Below, in pieces: positions 1 to 8,411 of a DNA stretch of 64,000 bases (position 1 is its first letter; each line of letters begins with the position of its first letter). The position numbers were made by a program, and so were the translations under genes. This stretch comes from Klebsiella michiganensis (GTDB lineage Bacteria > Pseudomonadota > Gammaproteobacteria > Enterobacterales > Enterobacteriaceae), in contig NZ_PRDB01000024.1 of the NCBI RefSeq assembly GCF_002925905.1, positions 1-64,000 on the forward strand. The letters are read 5' to 3'. The notes under the pieces are model-generated. The model was given only the letters and a program-made list of their open reading frames with translations. It was not told the origin of the DNA and searched no databases.

Positions 1-1
1 C

Positions 2-127
2 GAGACTGAGCGGCAGGCCTTTAACGCCGTTGTGCCGCAGAATATGCCGCCGATGCTGGGTGAACCGCACGCGGCCTGGGTTGACGCGCTGGAGCAGGAA
101 TGGCTGCGCCGCTACGGCACGCACTAA
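2..127 (+). CDS. ynjB: YnjB, ABC transporter substrate-binding protein (C-terminal end only)
   Basis: An open frame enters from the left edge and stops with TAA at 125-127. Its last 41 residues read ETERQAFNAVVP through ALEQEWLRRYGTH. Gene order (followed directly by ynjC and ynjD) and the 28-bp overlap with ynjC mark it as the tail of ynjB, the periplasmic binding component of a poorly characterised ABC importer. Most of the gene is outside the window, so domains cannot be seen. The call rests on synteny with the E. coli ynjBCDE cluster and on the C-terminal sequence. Confidence 0.8.
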   Translation, partial: ETERQAFNAVVPQNMPPMLGEPHAAWVDALEQEWLRRYGTH

Positions 128-1635
128 GGCTGCTGGCCTGGGCCGCCGTCGCGCTGATCTATCTGCCGCTGCTGCCGGCCGCTGCGCTGATGGCGCTTCC
201 GGCGCTCCGCCGCGCGCGCTGGCTGTCGCTGTTTGCCGACCCGCAATTCAGCCAGGCGCTGGCGGCGACTCTCGTCTCAACCCTGCTATCGGTTGGCGGC
301 GCGCTGATCATCACGCTCACCGTCGTGGCCGCACTCTGGCCGTCGGGCGGCTGGCGGCGGCTGGCCGCAAGGCTCCCTCTGCTGCTGGCGGTACCTCACG
401 TGGCCTTCGCCACCGCAGCCCTGCTGCTCTTCGCCGATGGCGGCTGGCTCCCGCGCCTGTTGCCCTTTTTTACCCCGCCGGTTGACCGCTACGGCATTGG
501 ACTGGGTCTGACGATGGCGCTCAAAGAGAGCGCGTTCCTGCTGTGGGTGGTTTATGGCCTGTTAGGCGAGAAACGCCTGGCCGGACAGGCGACGGTATTA
601 AAAAGCCTCGGCTACGGACGCTGGCAGTGCCTGAAATGGTTAGTCTTGCCCACGCTGCTTCCGGCGCTGTCGATAGCGCTGCTGGGCACCGCCGCCTGGA
701 GCCTTTCGGCGGTCGACGTCGCGCTGGTGATTGGCCCGGGTAACCCGCCGACGCTGGCGGTGCTGGCCTGGCAATGGTTAAGCCAGGGCGATGAGATCCA
801 GCAGGCGAAAGGCGCCCTCGCCAGCCTGGTACTGCTGCTGACGCTCGCCATCATGGCGCTGGCGGCGTGGGGAGTCTGGCGTCTCTGGCGACGGCGGATC
901 CCGCAGGTTCAGGGGATCCGCCGCCCGCAGCCGCGGGCGCTCGCCGGGAAAAGCTTCGCCCTTCTTCTGCCGCTGTGCGGCGTGGCCTGCGCCCTGCTGC
1001 TTGCCGCGGCGGCGCAGAATAGCCAGCCGGTCAGCGATAGCGTCGGCAACAGCCTGTGGCTTGGACTCTGCTCAGCGTCGCTAGGCGCGGTTATCTGCCT
1101 GCTGTGGCTGGCGTCTGGCCCCTCCCGTTTCGACGGATGGATCTGGCTGCCGCTGATTTTACCGGCGCTGCCGCTGGTAGACGGCCAATATCAGCTGGCG
1201 CTGTATACGTGGCTGGACGGTGAGTGGATCGCCGTTTTATGGGGGCACCTGCTGTGGGTCGTGCCGTGGATGCTGTTTATTCTGCGTCCCGCGTGGCGCG
1301 CTCGCGACCCGCGCATGGAGCTGCTCGCCCGCACCCTCGGCTGGCAACGAGGCCGCATCTTCTGGCTGGTTACCTTACCCGCCCTGACGCGTCCTCTGCT
1401 GACCGCGCTGGCGGTGGGCTTTTCGGTAAGCATCGCGCAATATCTGCCGACGTTATGGCTGGGGGGCGGACGGTTCCCGACGCTCACCAGCGAAGCCGTC
1501 GCGCTGAGCAGCGGCGGCGAGACGTCCACTCTGGCCGCGCAGGCGCTATGGCAGCTACTGCTGCCGGCGCTGTTTTTTGCCGCCACCGCGCTGCTGGCCT
1601 GGCTGACCGGCCGCTATCGACAAGGATTACGCTAA
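100..1635 (+). CDS. ynjC: YnjC, ABC transporter inner-membrane permease
   Basis: This 511-residue protein is very hydrophobic and forms about 12 membrane segments in two halves, each resembling a binding-protein-dependent permease domain. Conserved cytoplasmic EAA-type loops are seen in both halves (around ATVLKSLGYGRWQCLKWLVLP and ELLARTLGWQRGRIFWLVTLP). The length equals that of E. coli YnjC. The ATG at 100 lies inside the end of ynjB, and the stop overlaps the ynjD start (TAATG), so the three genes should be translationally coupled. The substrate of the YnjBCD importer is not known from sequence. Thiamin- or sulfate-type importers are the nearest architectural relatives. Confidence 0.93.
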   Translation: MAAPLRHALRLLAWAAVALIYLPLLPAAALMALPALRRARWLSLFADPQFSQALAATLVSTLLSVGGALIITLTVVAALWPSGGWRRLAARLPLLLAVPHVAFATAALLLFADGGWLPRLLPFFTPPVDRYGIGLGLTMALKESAFLLWVVYGLLGEKRLAGQATVLKSLGYGRWQCLKWLVLPTLLPALSIALLGTAAWSLSAVDVALVIGPGNPPTLAVLAWQWLSQGDEIQQAKGALASLVLLLTLAIMALAAWGVWRLWRRRIPQVQGIRRPQPRALAGKSFALLLPLCGVACALLLAAAAQNSQPVSDSVGNSLWLGLCSASLGAVICLLWLASGPSRFDGWIWLPLILPALPLVDGQYQLALYTWLDGEWIAVLWGHLLWVVPWMLFILRPAWRARDPRMELLARTLGWQRGRIFWLVTLPALTRPLLTALAVGFSVSIAQYLPTLWLGGGRFPTLTSEAVALSSGGETSTLAAQALWQLLLPALFFAATALLAWLTGRYRQGLR

Positions 1636-2267
1636 TGTTGATCGTCAAAAACCTGACTCTCAGCCTCAACGGAGAGCCGCTGCTGCGCAACGTCGACTTT
1701 TCCGTTGCTCCCGGCGAGATACTGACCCTGATGGGCCCCTCGGGCAGCGGTAAATCAACTCTGTTCGCCTGGATGGTCGGCGCGCTGGCGGAGAATTTTC
1801 GCGCCGCCGGCGAGCTGTGGCTGGATAACCAGCGCTGCGACAGTTTACCCACCGAGCGACGGCGCATCGGCATCCTGTTCCAGGACGCGCTGCTGTTCGA
1901 CCACTTCAGCGTCGGGCAAAATTTACTGCTGACGCTTGCCGCTGACGTCCGCGGCCCCCAGCGCAAAGCCCAGGTCGAACAGGCGCTGGAGCGCGCCGGT
2001 CTGGCGGGGTTTTATACGCGCGATCCGGCCACCCTTTCCGGCGGCCAGCGGGCGCGGGTCAGCCTGCTGCGCGCCCTGCTGGCCCGACCGCGGGCGCTGC
2101 TGCTGGATGAGCCGTTTAACCGCCTCGACGTTGCGCTGCGCGCCGATTTTCGCCGCTGGGTGTTCAACGAACTGGCGCGGCAGGCGATCCCCGCGGTGCT
2201 GGTCACGCATGATGACCAGGATACGCCCGCCGGCGGGCGCTGTTTGCATATGGGGCTCTGGCAATGA
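1635..2267 (+). CDS. ynjD: YnjD, ABC transporter ATP-binding protein
   Basis: The 210-residue ATPase subunit energises the YnjC permease on the cytoplasmic side. It shows every ABC signature in order: Walker A GPSGSGKST near residue 33, Q-loop LFQDALLFDHF near 77, signature LSGGQRARVSLLRALL near 133, Walker B ALLLDEPF near 156 and the switch histidine in VLVTHDD near 188. The frame is open much further upstream, but the ATG at 1635 overlaps the ynjC stop and gives a protein of family length, so it is taken as the start. It is part of the ynjBCDE transcription unit. Confidence 0.93.
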   Translation: MLIVKNLTLSLNGEPLLRNVDFSVAPGEILTLMGPSGSGKSTLFAWMVGALAENFRAAGELWLDNQRCDSLPTERRRIGILFQDALLFDHFSVGQNLLLTLAADVRGPQRKAQVEQALERAGLAGFYTRDPATLSGGQRARVSLLRALLARPRALLLDEPFNRLDVALRADFRRWVFNELARQAIPAVLVTHDDQDTPAGGRCLHMGLWQ

Positions 2268-2287
2268 AAGCCTGCGCTATCGCAAAG

Positions 2288-2314
2288 AATTCTCCGCGTT
2301 GTTCGCGGAGAATT
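2288..2314 (+). other. Perfect hairpin between ynjD and ynjE
   Basis: AATTCTCCGCG at 2288-2298 pairs exactly with CGCGGAGAATT at 2304-2314 around a five-base loop. There is no following T run, so it is not a classical intrinsic terminator. It could be an attenuator, or a processing or stability hairpin that separates transporter and rhodanese expression. It ends about 31 bases before the ynjE start. Confidence 0.5.
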
Positions 2315-2345
2315 GCCGCTCAATTTTCTACTGCCGGGCATTTCG

Positions 2346-3653
2346 ATGAAACGTGTTTCTCAATTGACCGCACTCGCCCTGCTGATGGGGCTTGCTGCTG
2401 CTTCCACCTCCGCCGCTGACACCATGCCAACGCTAATGCTTTCCACGCTGCAACAGCACAACGGCGTCGCTATTGACACGCGCCTTAGCGCTTTCTATAA
2501 CGGTTGGCCGCAAGGCGCCGACGGCCCTCAGGGCCATGAACCGCAGGCGCTCAACCTCGCCGCCAGCTGGCTTGGCTCGCTGAACGATGAACAGCTGAGC
2601 GCCTGGGCTAAGCTGCACAATCTGCAGGCCTCTACGCCGATTGCGCTGTACGGCAACGCCGACGACAACGCGAAAGTCGCGGCGCGCCTTAAGGCGGCTG
2701 GTTTCACTCACCTCAGCTCGCTCGGCGACGCCCTGAGCCAGGCGGACCGCCTGCAGAAGCTGCCGCATTTTGAACAGCTGGTGTATCCGCAGTGGCTGCA
2801 CGACCTCCAGCAGGGTAAACCGGTCACCGCCGCGCCTGCCGGGCACTGGAAGGTGTTCGAGGCCGCCTGGGGCGCGCCGAAGTTTTATCTGCTGAGCCAT
2901 ATTCCGGGCGCCGGGTATATCGATACCAACGAGGTGGAGAGCGAGCCGCTATGGAACAAAGTCTCCGACGCGCAGCTTAAAGCGATGCTGGCAAAACACG
3001 GTATTCGCCATGACACCACGGTGATTTTGTACGGTCGCGACGTGTATGCCGCCGCCCGCGTGGCGCAGATCATGCTCTACGCCGGGGTGAAGGATGTGCG
3101 CCTGCTCGACGGCGGCTGGAAAACCTGGTCCGACGCCGGGCTGCCGGTCGAGCGCGGAACGCCGCCGAAGCAGAAGCCCGAGCCGGAGTTCGGCGCGCCG
3201 ATCCCGGGTCAGCCGCAGCTGATGCTCAATACCGAGCAGGCTCGCGCCCTGCTGCACCGTCAGGACGCCTCGCTGGTGAGCATTCGTTCCTGGCCGGAGT
3301 TTATCGGCACCACCAGCGGCTACAGCTATATCAAGCCGATGGGGGAGATTGCCGGAGCCCGCTGGGGCCATGCCGGAAGCGACTCCACCCATATGGAGGA
3401 TTTCCATAATCCGGACGGCACCATGCGTAGCGCAGATGATATCGCCGCGATGTGGAAATCATGGAATATTCTGCCGAACCAGCAGGTCTCTTTTTACTGC
3501 GGTACCGGCTGGCGCGCCTCAGAAACCTTTATGTACGCCCGGGCGATGGGCTGGAACAACGTCTCGGTCTACGACGGCGGCTGGTACGAGTGGAGCAGCA
3601 ACCCGAAAAACCCGGTCTCGCGCGGGGAACGCGGCCCGGAAAGCAGTATGTAA
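2346..3653 (+). CDS. ynjE: YnjE, secreted multidomain rhodanese (sulfurtransferase)
   Basis: This 435-residue protein has an N-terminal signal peptide (MKRVSQLTALALLMGLAAAS, cleavage near ASTSAAD) followed by three rhodanese-like domains. The last has the active-site loop YCGTGWRASE with the catalytic cysteine near residue 386. The second domain has YGRDVYAAAR in the equivalent place and lacks the cysteine. The length is identical to E. coli YnjE. The ATG at 2346 gives the signal peptide at once. An in-frame ATG at 2313 would add 11 residues with no advantage. Rhodaneses transfer sulfane sulfur, and a link to molybdopterin-type sulfur chemistry has been suggested for YnjE but cannot be read from the sequence. 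Confidence 0.93.
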   Translation: MKRVSQLTALALLMGLAAASTSAADTMPTLMLSTLQQHNGVAIDTRLSAFYNGWPQGADGPQGHEPQALNLAASWLGSLNDEQLSAWAKLHNLQASTPIALYGNADDNAKVAARLKAAGFTHLSSLGDALSQADRLQKLPHFEQLVYPQWLHDLQQGKPVTAAPAGHWKVFEAAWGAPKFYLLSHIPGAGYIDTNEVESEPLWNKVSDAQLKAMLAKHGIRHDTTVILYGRDVYAAARVAQIMLYAGVKDVRLLDGGWKTWSDAGLPVERGTPPKQKPEPEFGAPIPGQPQLMLNTEQARALLHRQDASLVSIRSWPEFIGTTSGYSYIKPMGEIAGARWGHAGSDSTHMEDFHNPDGTMRSADDIAAMWKSWNILPNQQVSFYCGTGWRASETFMYARAMGWNNVSVYDGGWYEWSSNPKNPVSRGERGPESSM

Positions 3654-3749
3654 TTCGCCTGTTGGCCATATGCACCGCCGGGAAGCATCCTTCCCGGCGC
3701 ATTCCCGAAGACGGCGCTGGCGCACCGGACCGCTGACGACTGCGGCCCC

Positions 3750-3780
3750 GTAGCCCGGCTAAGCGCAGCCCGAGCCGGGA
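3750..3780. repeat. REP-like palindromic repeat
   Basis: The repeat TAGCCCGGCTAAGCGCAGC then CCGAGCCGGG is an imperfect palindrome between the convergent ynjE and ynjF. The same unit, inverted and with one base changed, recurs at 45883-45912. It matches the REP/BIME style of extragenic palindromes found between enterobacterial operons. No gene is seen in 3654-3792. Confidence 0.7.
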
Positions 3781-3792
3781 AAAACCCGCCCA

Positions 3793-4410
3793 TCAATCTC
3801 TTACCTGCTTCAGGGTAAGGTATCCGCTCCACACCCGCGTAAAGGTCGTCAGCCAGCACAGTGCGCCAAACATCCACGCCAGCCACGCAAACCACGCCGG
3901 GAACAGGCAGCTCAGCACAAACAGCGCGATAGTTTCCGTCCCTTCCGTCAGCCCGCCGAGATAATAAAACGATTTGTGGGCGTAGCCCGGATTATCGATT
4001 TGATGCTTAGCCGCCAGCGCGGCAAAGGCGAGAAAGCTGCTGCCGGTGCCGATAAACGCGAACAGCAGCCAGCCGCCCGCCAGCGCGTTGTGCGCCGGAT
4101 CGGCAAGAATAAAGCCAAACGGCACCAGGGCGTAAAACAGGAAATCGAGCGAAATATCGAGAAAACCGCCCGCATCGGTTAATCCGCGTCGCCGGGCCAG
4201 CGCGCCGTCCAGGCCATCCAGCAGTCGGTTGAGCACGATCGCCGCCAGCGCCGCCGGATACCAGCCCAGGGCTAAAAACGGCAGCGCCAGCACGCCAATC
4301 GCAAAGCCAAAGAGCGTCAGGCCATCGGGAGAGATAGCCGGACGATCCAGCAGGGCGACGGCGGCGTTGAGGACAGGTTTCAGGCGGGGATGCAAATGAC
4401 GGTCAAGCAC
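3793..4410 (-). CDS. ynjF: YnjF, CDP-alcohol phosphatidyltransferase family membrane enzyme
   Basis: The 205-residue integral membrane protein carries the CDP-alcohol phosphotransferase signature near residues 63-88: NRLLDGLDGALARR, then a glycine and FLDISLDF with the last two catalytic aspartates. I count one residue fewer between AR and the glycine than in the common DGxxAR-x8-GxxxDxxxD form. The E. coli protein, as I recall it, has the same spacing. About six membrane helices surround the motif. The family joins a CDP-activated lipid to an alcohol. The actual substrate of YnjF is not known. It is convergent with ynjE and divergent from nudG. Confidence 0.92.
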   Translation of the reverse strand: MLDRHLHPRLKPVLNAAVALLDRPAISPDGLTLFGFAIGVLALPFLALGWYPAALAAIVLNRLLDGLDGALARRRGLTDAGGFLDISLDFLFYALVPFGFILADPAHNALAGGWLLFAFIGTGSSFLAFAALAAKHQIDNPGYAHKSFYYLGGLTEGTETIALFVLSCLFPAWFAWLAWMFGALCWLTTFTRVWSGYLTLKQVRD

Positions 4411-4496
4411 AAAGTCTCTCCAGCGAATTCAGGGTTGTTTGACGGGGACAAGGACGGTGATAATAGGCCATTATCCCGTACAGAACGATGATTCAC

Positions 4497-4907
4497 ATGC
4501 TAAAAACCCTTGATGTTGTTGCCGCCATTATCGAACGCAACGGGCAAATTCTGCTGGCGCAGCGGCCGCCCCACGCGGATCAGCCGGGAATGTGGGAACT
4601 GGCCGGCGGTAAAGTCGAACCCGGCGAAACCCAGGCCCAGGCGCTGGCGCGCGAGCTCCAGGAGGAGCTGGCGATCGACGCCCGGCCGGAATGCTACATC
4701 GCCAGCCACCAGCGCGAAGTGTCCGCCCGCCTGATACATCTTCACGCCTGGTGGGTTCCGCATTTTAACGGCGAACCCATCGCCCGCTACCACAGCCAGC
4801 TGCGCTGGTGTTCACCGCAGGAGGCGTTAACCTTCCCTCTTGCGCCAGCCGATATTCCCCTGCTCGAAGCCTTTATCGCCCAGCGCGCCGCTCTCCATTC
4901 CCGCTAA
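4497..4907 (+). CDS. nudG: NudG, CTP/pyrimidine (d)NTP pyrophosphohydrolase
   Basis: The 136-residue Nudix hydrolase has the box GKVEPGETQAQALARELQEE, matching G-x5-E-x7-REUxEE, with alanine instead of the usual final glycine. The family removes pyrophosphate from damaged or modified pyrimidine deoxynucleotides, cleaning the nucleotide pool. Two in-frame ATGs exist, at 4488 and 4497. The second (MLKTLDVV) aligns with the E. coli start (MKMIEVV), so it is preferred. Neither has a strong Shine-Dalgarno sequence. The neighbouring small gene ynjH of E. coli is missing from the 180 bases before gdhA. Confidence 0.9.
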   Translation: MLKTLDVVAAIIERNGQILLAQRPPHADQPGMWELAGGKVEPGETQAQALARELQEELAIDARPECYIASHQREVSARLIHLHAWWVPHFNGEPIARYHSQLRWCSPQEALTFPLAPADIPLLEAFIAQRAALHSR

Positions 4908-4984
4908 TTTTATCGGGTGGTTGTCATCGTTTTTGATTATGACCACCGCCTGATTATAAATTTTGCTTTCTGAACAATTTTTCC

Positions 4985-5015
4985 TTGCTTAACTAACGAT
5001 TTCCGATGGTATAGT
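4985..5015 (+). promoter_or_regulatory. Possible gdhA promoter
   Basis: TATAGT at 5010-5015 is a good -10 element, with TTGCTT at 4985-4990 as a weak -35 at a long 19-base spacing. It lies 75 bases upstream of the gdhA ATG, and the ATG is preceded by the ribosome-binding sequence AAGGGGAAC. It is judged by motif only. Confidence 0.4.
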
Positions 5016-5074
5016 CGGAAAATCGGCTTTTTCAAGGGCCGAATCATAATAAATAGACGCAACCACAACCATAA

Positions 5075-6433
<1,359 letters not shown>

Positions 6434-6480
6434 TTCCATTCGCTGAATGAACCCCTGTATATGGGTTCGGAGCATAATTG

Positions 6481-6508
6481 AAAAACCCCGGTTTCCCGGG
6501 GTTTATAA
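6481..6508. terminator. gdhA terminator at the left prophage junction
   Basis: AACCCCGG-TTT-CCGGGGTT is a perfect hairpin flanked by A on the left and T on the right, so it can work in both directions. It follows gdhA by 47 bases. The same hairpin recurs at 41733-41757 next to topB, which is explained by duplication on prophage integration. Confidence 0.85.
6486..6504. other. attL core (19-bp direct repeat)
   Basis: ccccggtttcccggggttt at 6486-6504 is identical to 41735-41753. The bases just outside differ (A versus G on the left, A versus T on the right), which defines the repeat ends. The right copy lies 72 bases after the integrase stop, as expected for P2-type int-attP. The core is the stem-loop of the host terminator between gdhA and topB. 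Confidence 0.85.
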
Positions 6509-6569
6509 GAACTGTAATAGCCTGAATTTTAAAGGATTAAAATCCATGCCATCCACTTAGCATCCACCA

Positions 6570-6593
6570 AGCCCCGTCAGTGCGGGGCTTTTG
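6570..6593 (+). terminator. Terminator in the phage arm, probably for int in the excised phage
   Basis: AGCCCCG at 6570-6576 pairs with CGGGGCT at 6583-6589, followed by TTTTG. In the integrated state nothing phage-coded reads into it. In the circular phage, int transcription would cross attP and reach this hairpin. Confidence 0.6.
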
Positions 6594-6730
6594 TATCATG
6601 TGAATGCATCCCCTTTCAAAATTATTGCCTTTTAAACCAATCAAGACAGGGATGGTGCGCTAAGGAAGCCATCAGCCCACTGATAGAAAAGGATTTTTAT
6701 CAAACAGTGTCCACACTGTGACCACATCGA

Positions 6731-6756
6731 CAAAAAGCCACGGTTACCCGTGGCTT
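6731..6756 (-). terminator. Terminator of the cargo operon
   Basis: AAGCCACGG at 6735-6743 pairs with CCGTGGCTT at 6748-6756 around TTAC. Read on the minus strand it is followed by TTTTTG, and it lies 20 bases after the stop of the VasI-like gene. It should end that minus-strand transcript. Confidence 0.7.
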
Positions 6757-6776
6757 ATCTTCATAACCTATCAACT

Positions 6777-7673
6777 CTATTTCCAGCCACAGGCTTGCTG
6801 TAATGGTTTCAGTGCGCTATTGAGTCCCGCCAAATCGAATGTTACAGACACCGGGCTTTCGTTGTAAGGAGTTATCCTTGCGAACATCTTATCGGCTTTC
6901 GTCATGGCTTTAACAAAATCAATATCCCGCCCACTGTAAAAAACGGCCTTGGTATCAGTAGAAATTGACCAGCTTCTTTCCACCGCTTTTTGCTTATCAA
7001 ACCGGTAAAGCATGCTCGTTTCCTCTAGCCCTAAATACACATCCCAATTAATAAAAACTTCAGTTTTCTTTTCACGGCAGGCTACAAAAATCGTTGGTGT
7101 AACTGTCTCGCCGTATGGGGTTCTGATGGAATCATTGCTAGGCAGCATTAAAACCACGTTTTTCGAGTCATCAACCGGAGATGTTGTTATGTGAGTCAGC
7201 CATTTTCCAGGGTTCTGAGCTGGTTCTACCGCAGCGGGCGCAACTTCCTCTTTTATATCTTGAGGGAAAAGCTTGTCATAACATGCTAATCGTTTGGTTC
7301 CATTTATTTCTGAGCGGCATTCAATTAGCTTTTCTTTACTGATCACCTCGTTTTTACCAACCTCTGAACCTGAAGGTGTGGTTTTGGCTGAACTCGTTGG
7401 TTTAAACGTTGGTGAGAAAAATCGGTCATAGCAGGTCAGGCGCCCCTCATCCGTTTTTTCATCAGGGCATTGATCTCTACTTTCAAATTTTTTAGCACTC
7501 TTCGTTCGCGTAGGTGGAATTGAATTATCGTAACAAGAAAGGCGCTGAGAGCTATCCTCTATCGTTCGGCACTGAAGAACTCCTTTAAAGTCCCTTGGTT
7601 CCTCTTGAGCATGAGTAGCCAAAGAAACGGAAGCGGCTAAAAATGTCACAATGAAAACAAAGCTTTTCTTCAT
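6777..7673 (-). CDS. Secreted VasI/TagO-like protein (prophage cargo)
   Basis: This 298-residue protein is not part of the P2 core. The start at 7673 gives a clear signal peptide (MKKSFVFIVTFLAASVSLAT, cleavage near THA-QE at residue 22), and an ATG at 7748 would bury it. Residues 30-150 contain three copies of a short cysteine motif ending in RLSCYDN, RLTCYDR and RLACYDK, each with a cysteine 13-16 residues before. The C-terminal 140 residues (KWLTHITTSPVDDSKNVVL to QACGWK) resemble the VasI/TagO family of type VI secretion-associated periplasmic proteins, including TPYNESPVSVTFDLAGL. No type VI genes are present here. It begins 4 bases after the zinc-ribbon gene and its AT-rich composition suggests acquisition. 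The function in a prophage is unknown. Confidence 0.75.
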   Translation of the reverse strand: MKKSFVFIVTFLAASVSLATHAQEEPRDFKGVLQCRTIEDSSQRLSCYDNSIPPTRTKSAKKFESRDQCPDEKTDEGRLTCYDRFFSPTFKPTSSAKTTPSGSEVGKNEVISKEKLIECRSEINGTKRLACYDKLFPQDIKEEVAPAAVEPAQNPGKWLTHITTSPVDDSKNVVLMLPSNDSIRTPYGETVTPTIFVACREKKTEVFINWDVYLGLEETSMLYRFDKQKAVERSWSISTDTKAVFYSGRDIDFVKAMTKADKMFARITPYNESPVSVTFDLAGLNSALKPLQQACGWK

Positions 7674-7677
7674 GAGA

Positions 7678-8010
7678 TCATCCCTTTGGTCTTGTAAGGA
7701 ACACCAGTATTCCAATGACAATATCGCCAATAACCCAAATAGTACCAATGGCCATCATTCCCAATCCCGCGCCCAAAGCGGCCCCGGCTCTTTCCGCGTC
7801 CGATGAGGCTTGACTGATCACCTCACCGCTGCCACCTAATCCCTTAAAAACAGCGTAGATCATGAAGATATTAAACAGAATGAATGCCCATTTTATTAAC
7901 TTCCCAAAAATTGAGCGACGAGGTTTTTTTAGCTGTTTGCCACAAGATGGGCATCTCAAAGCTGAATCGCTTACTTCCTTCCTGCACTCAGGACAACTGA
8001 CCAAAGCCAT
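7678..8010 (-). CDS. Zinc-ribbon membrane protein (prophage cargo)
   Basis: The 110-residue protein starts with a four-cysteine zinc ribbon (CPEC and CPSCGK, residues 6-25), then a basic segment, then two hydrophobic segments at about residues 35-58 and 78-105. It should be an inner-membrane protein with a cytoplasmic zinc ribbon. It is the first gene of a two-gene unit with the VasI-like gene, 4 bases apart, ending at the terminator near 6745. I do not recognise a named family. Similar zinc-ribbon plus helices architectures are common in small cargo and stress genes. Confidence 0.75.
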   Translation of the reverse strand: MALVSCPECRKEVSDSALRCPSCGKQLKKPRRSIFGKLIKWAFILFNIFMIYAVFKGLGGSGEVISQASSDAERAGAALGAGLGMMAIGTIWVIGDIVIGILVFLTRPKG

Positions 8011-8092
8011 AAAGCATCCCCTTAATTATTTACTAATTGCTATTTGTTACAAAACATTTTTATTTTATCGGATTGGTCTGGATTGGCAAGAA

Positions 8093-8115
8093 ACAGCCCG
8101 CGAAATGCGGGGCTA
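8093..8115 (-). terminator. Hairpin after ogr
   Basis: AGCCCGC and GCGGGGCT flank GAAAT with one extra base on the right arm. It directly follows the ogr stop on the minus strand, and the following sequence is T-rich (TGTTTCTT). It probably ends the D-ogr transcript, or shields the cargo operon from it. Confidence 0.5.
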
Positions 8116-8118
8116 GTT

Positions 8119-8367
8119 TTATACGGCGAGGCTTAATTGTGCGTCGCCATAGTGTGATGATGGGAACGCATCTGAGGGGATAAATCCCGGCGGCAACTCT
8201 TCGCGATGGCCGCGCTTTGTTACCAGTTTTTCAACGCTGTTCAGGGTGGTGAATGTGATACTGCATTCAAAGTTCTGGCACTGGTGATAATGGCGAACGG
8301 TGGTATTACTCAATGGGCGACTGGTGCGCGTTTTAGCAACGGCACCGCAAATGGGACACTTGAACAT
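8119..8367 (-). CDS. ogr: Ogr/Delta-type zinc-finger activator of phage late genes
   Basis: The 82-residue protein begins MFKCPICGAVAKTRTSR and has CQNFECSITF about 30 residues later, giving the C-x2-C plus C-x4-C zinc finger of P2 Ogr (72 residues) and phage P4 Delta. It binds TGT-N12-ACA dyads upstream of late promoters and contacts the RNA polymerase alpha subunit. Two such dyads are found in this prophage. The frame is open upstream to 8436, but the ATG at 8367 matches the family start. The C-terminus is about ten residues longer than in P2. It follows D on the same strand, as in P2. Confidence 0.93.
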   Translation of the reverse strand: MFKCPICGAVAKTRTSRPLSNTTVRHYHQCQNFECSITFTTLNSVEKLVTKRGHREELPPGFIPSDAFPSSHYGDAQLSLAV

Positions 8368-8411
8368 GATGGCCTCCCGGGCGGGAGTTGAACTCACCGT
8401 TATTATGGCTG

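Larger units (their letters stand above)
6505..6776. other. attL phage arm without genes; possible Int and Cox sites
   Basis: No convincing gene lies in these 272 bases. They hold a perfect inverted repeat ATTTTAA-AGGA-TTAAAAT (6526-6543), which resembles the TTAAA-type sequences bound by P2 Cox. TGTCCACA at 6708-6715 is the reverse complement of the TGTGGACA arm-type site I recall for P2 Int, and TGTGACCA follows at 6717. Two terminators are listed separately. The protein-site assignments are inference. Confidence 0.45.
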
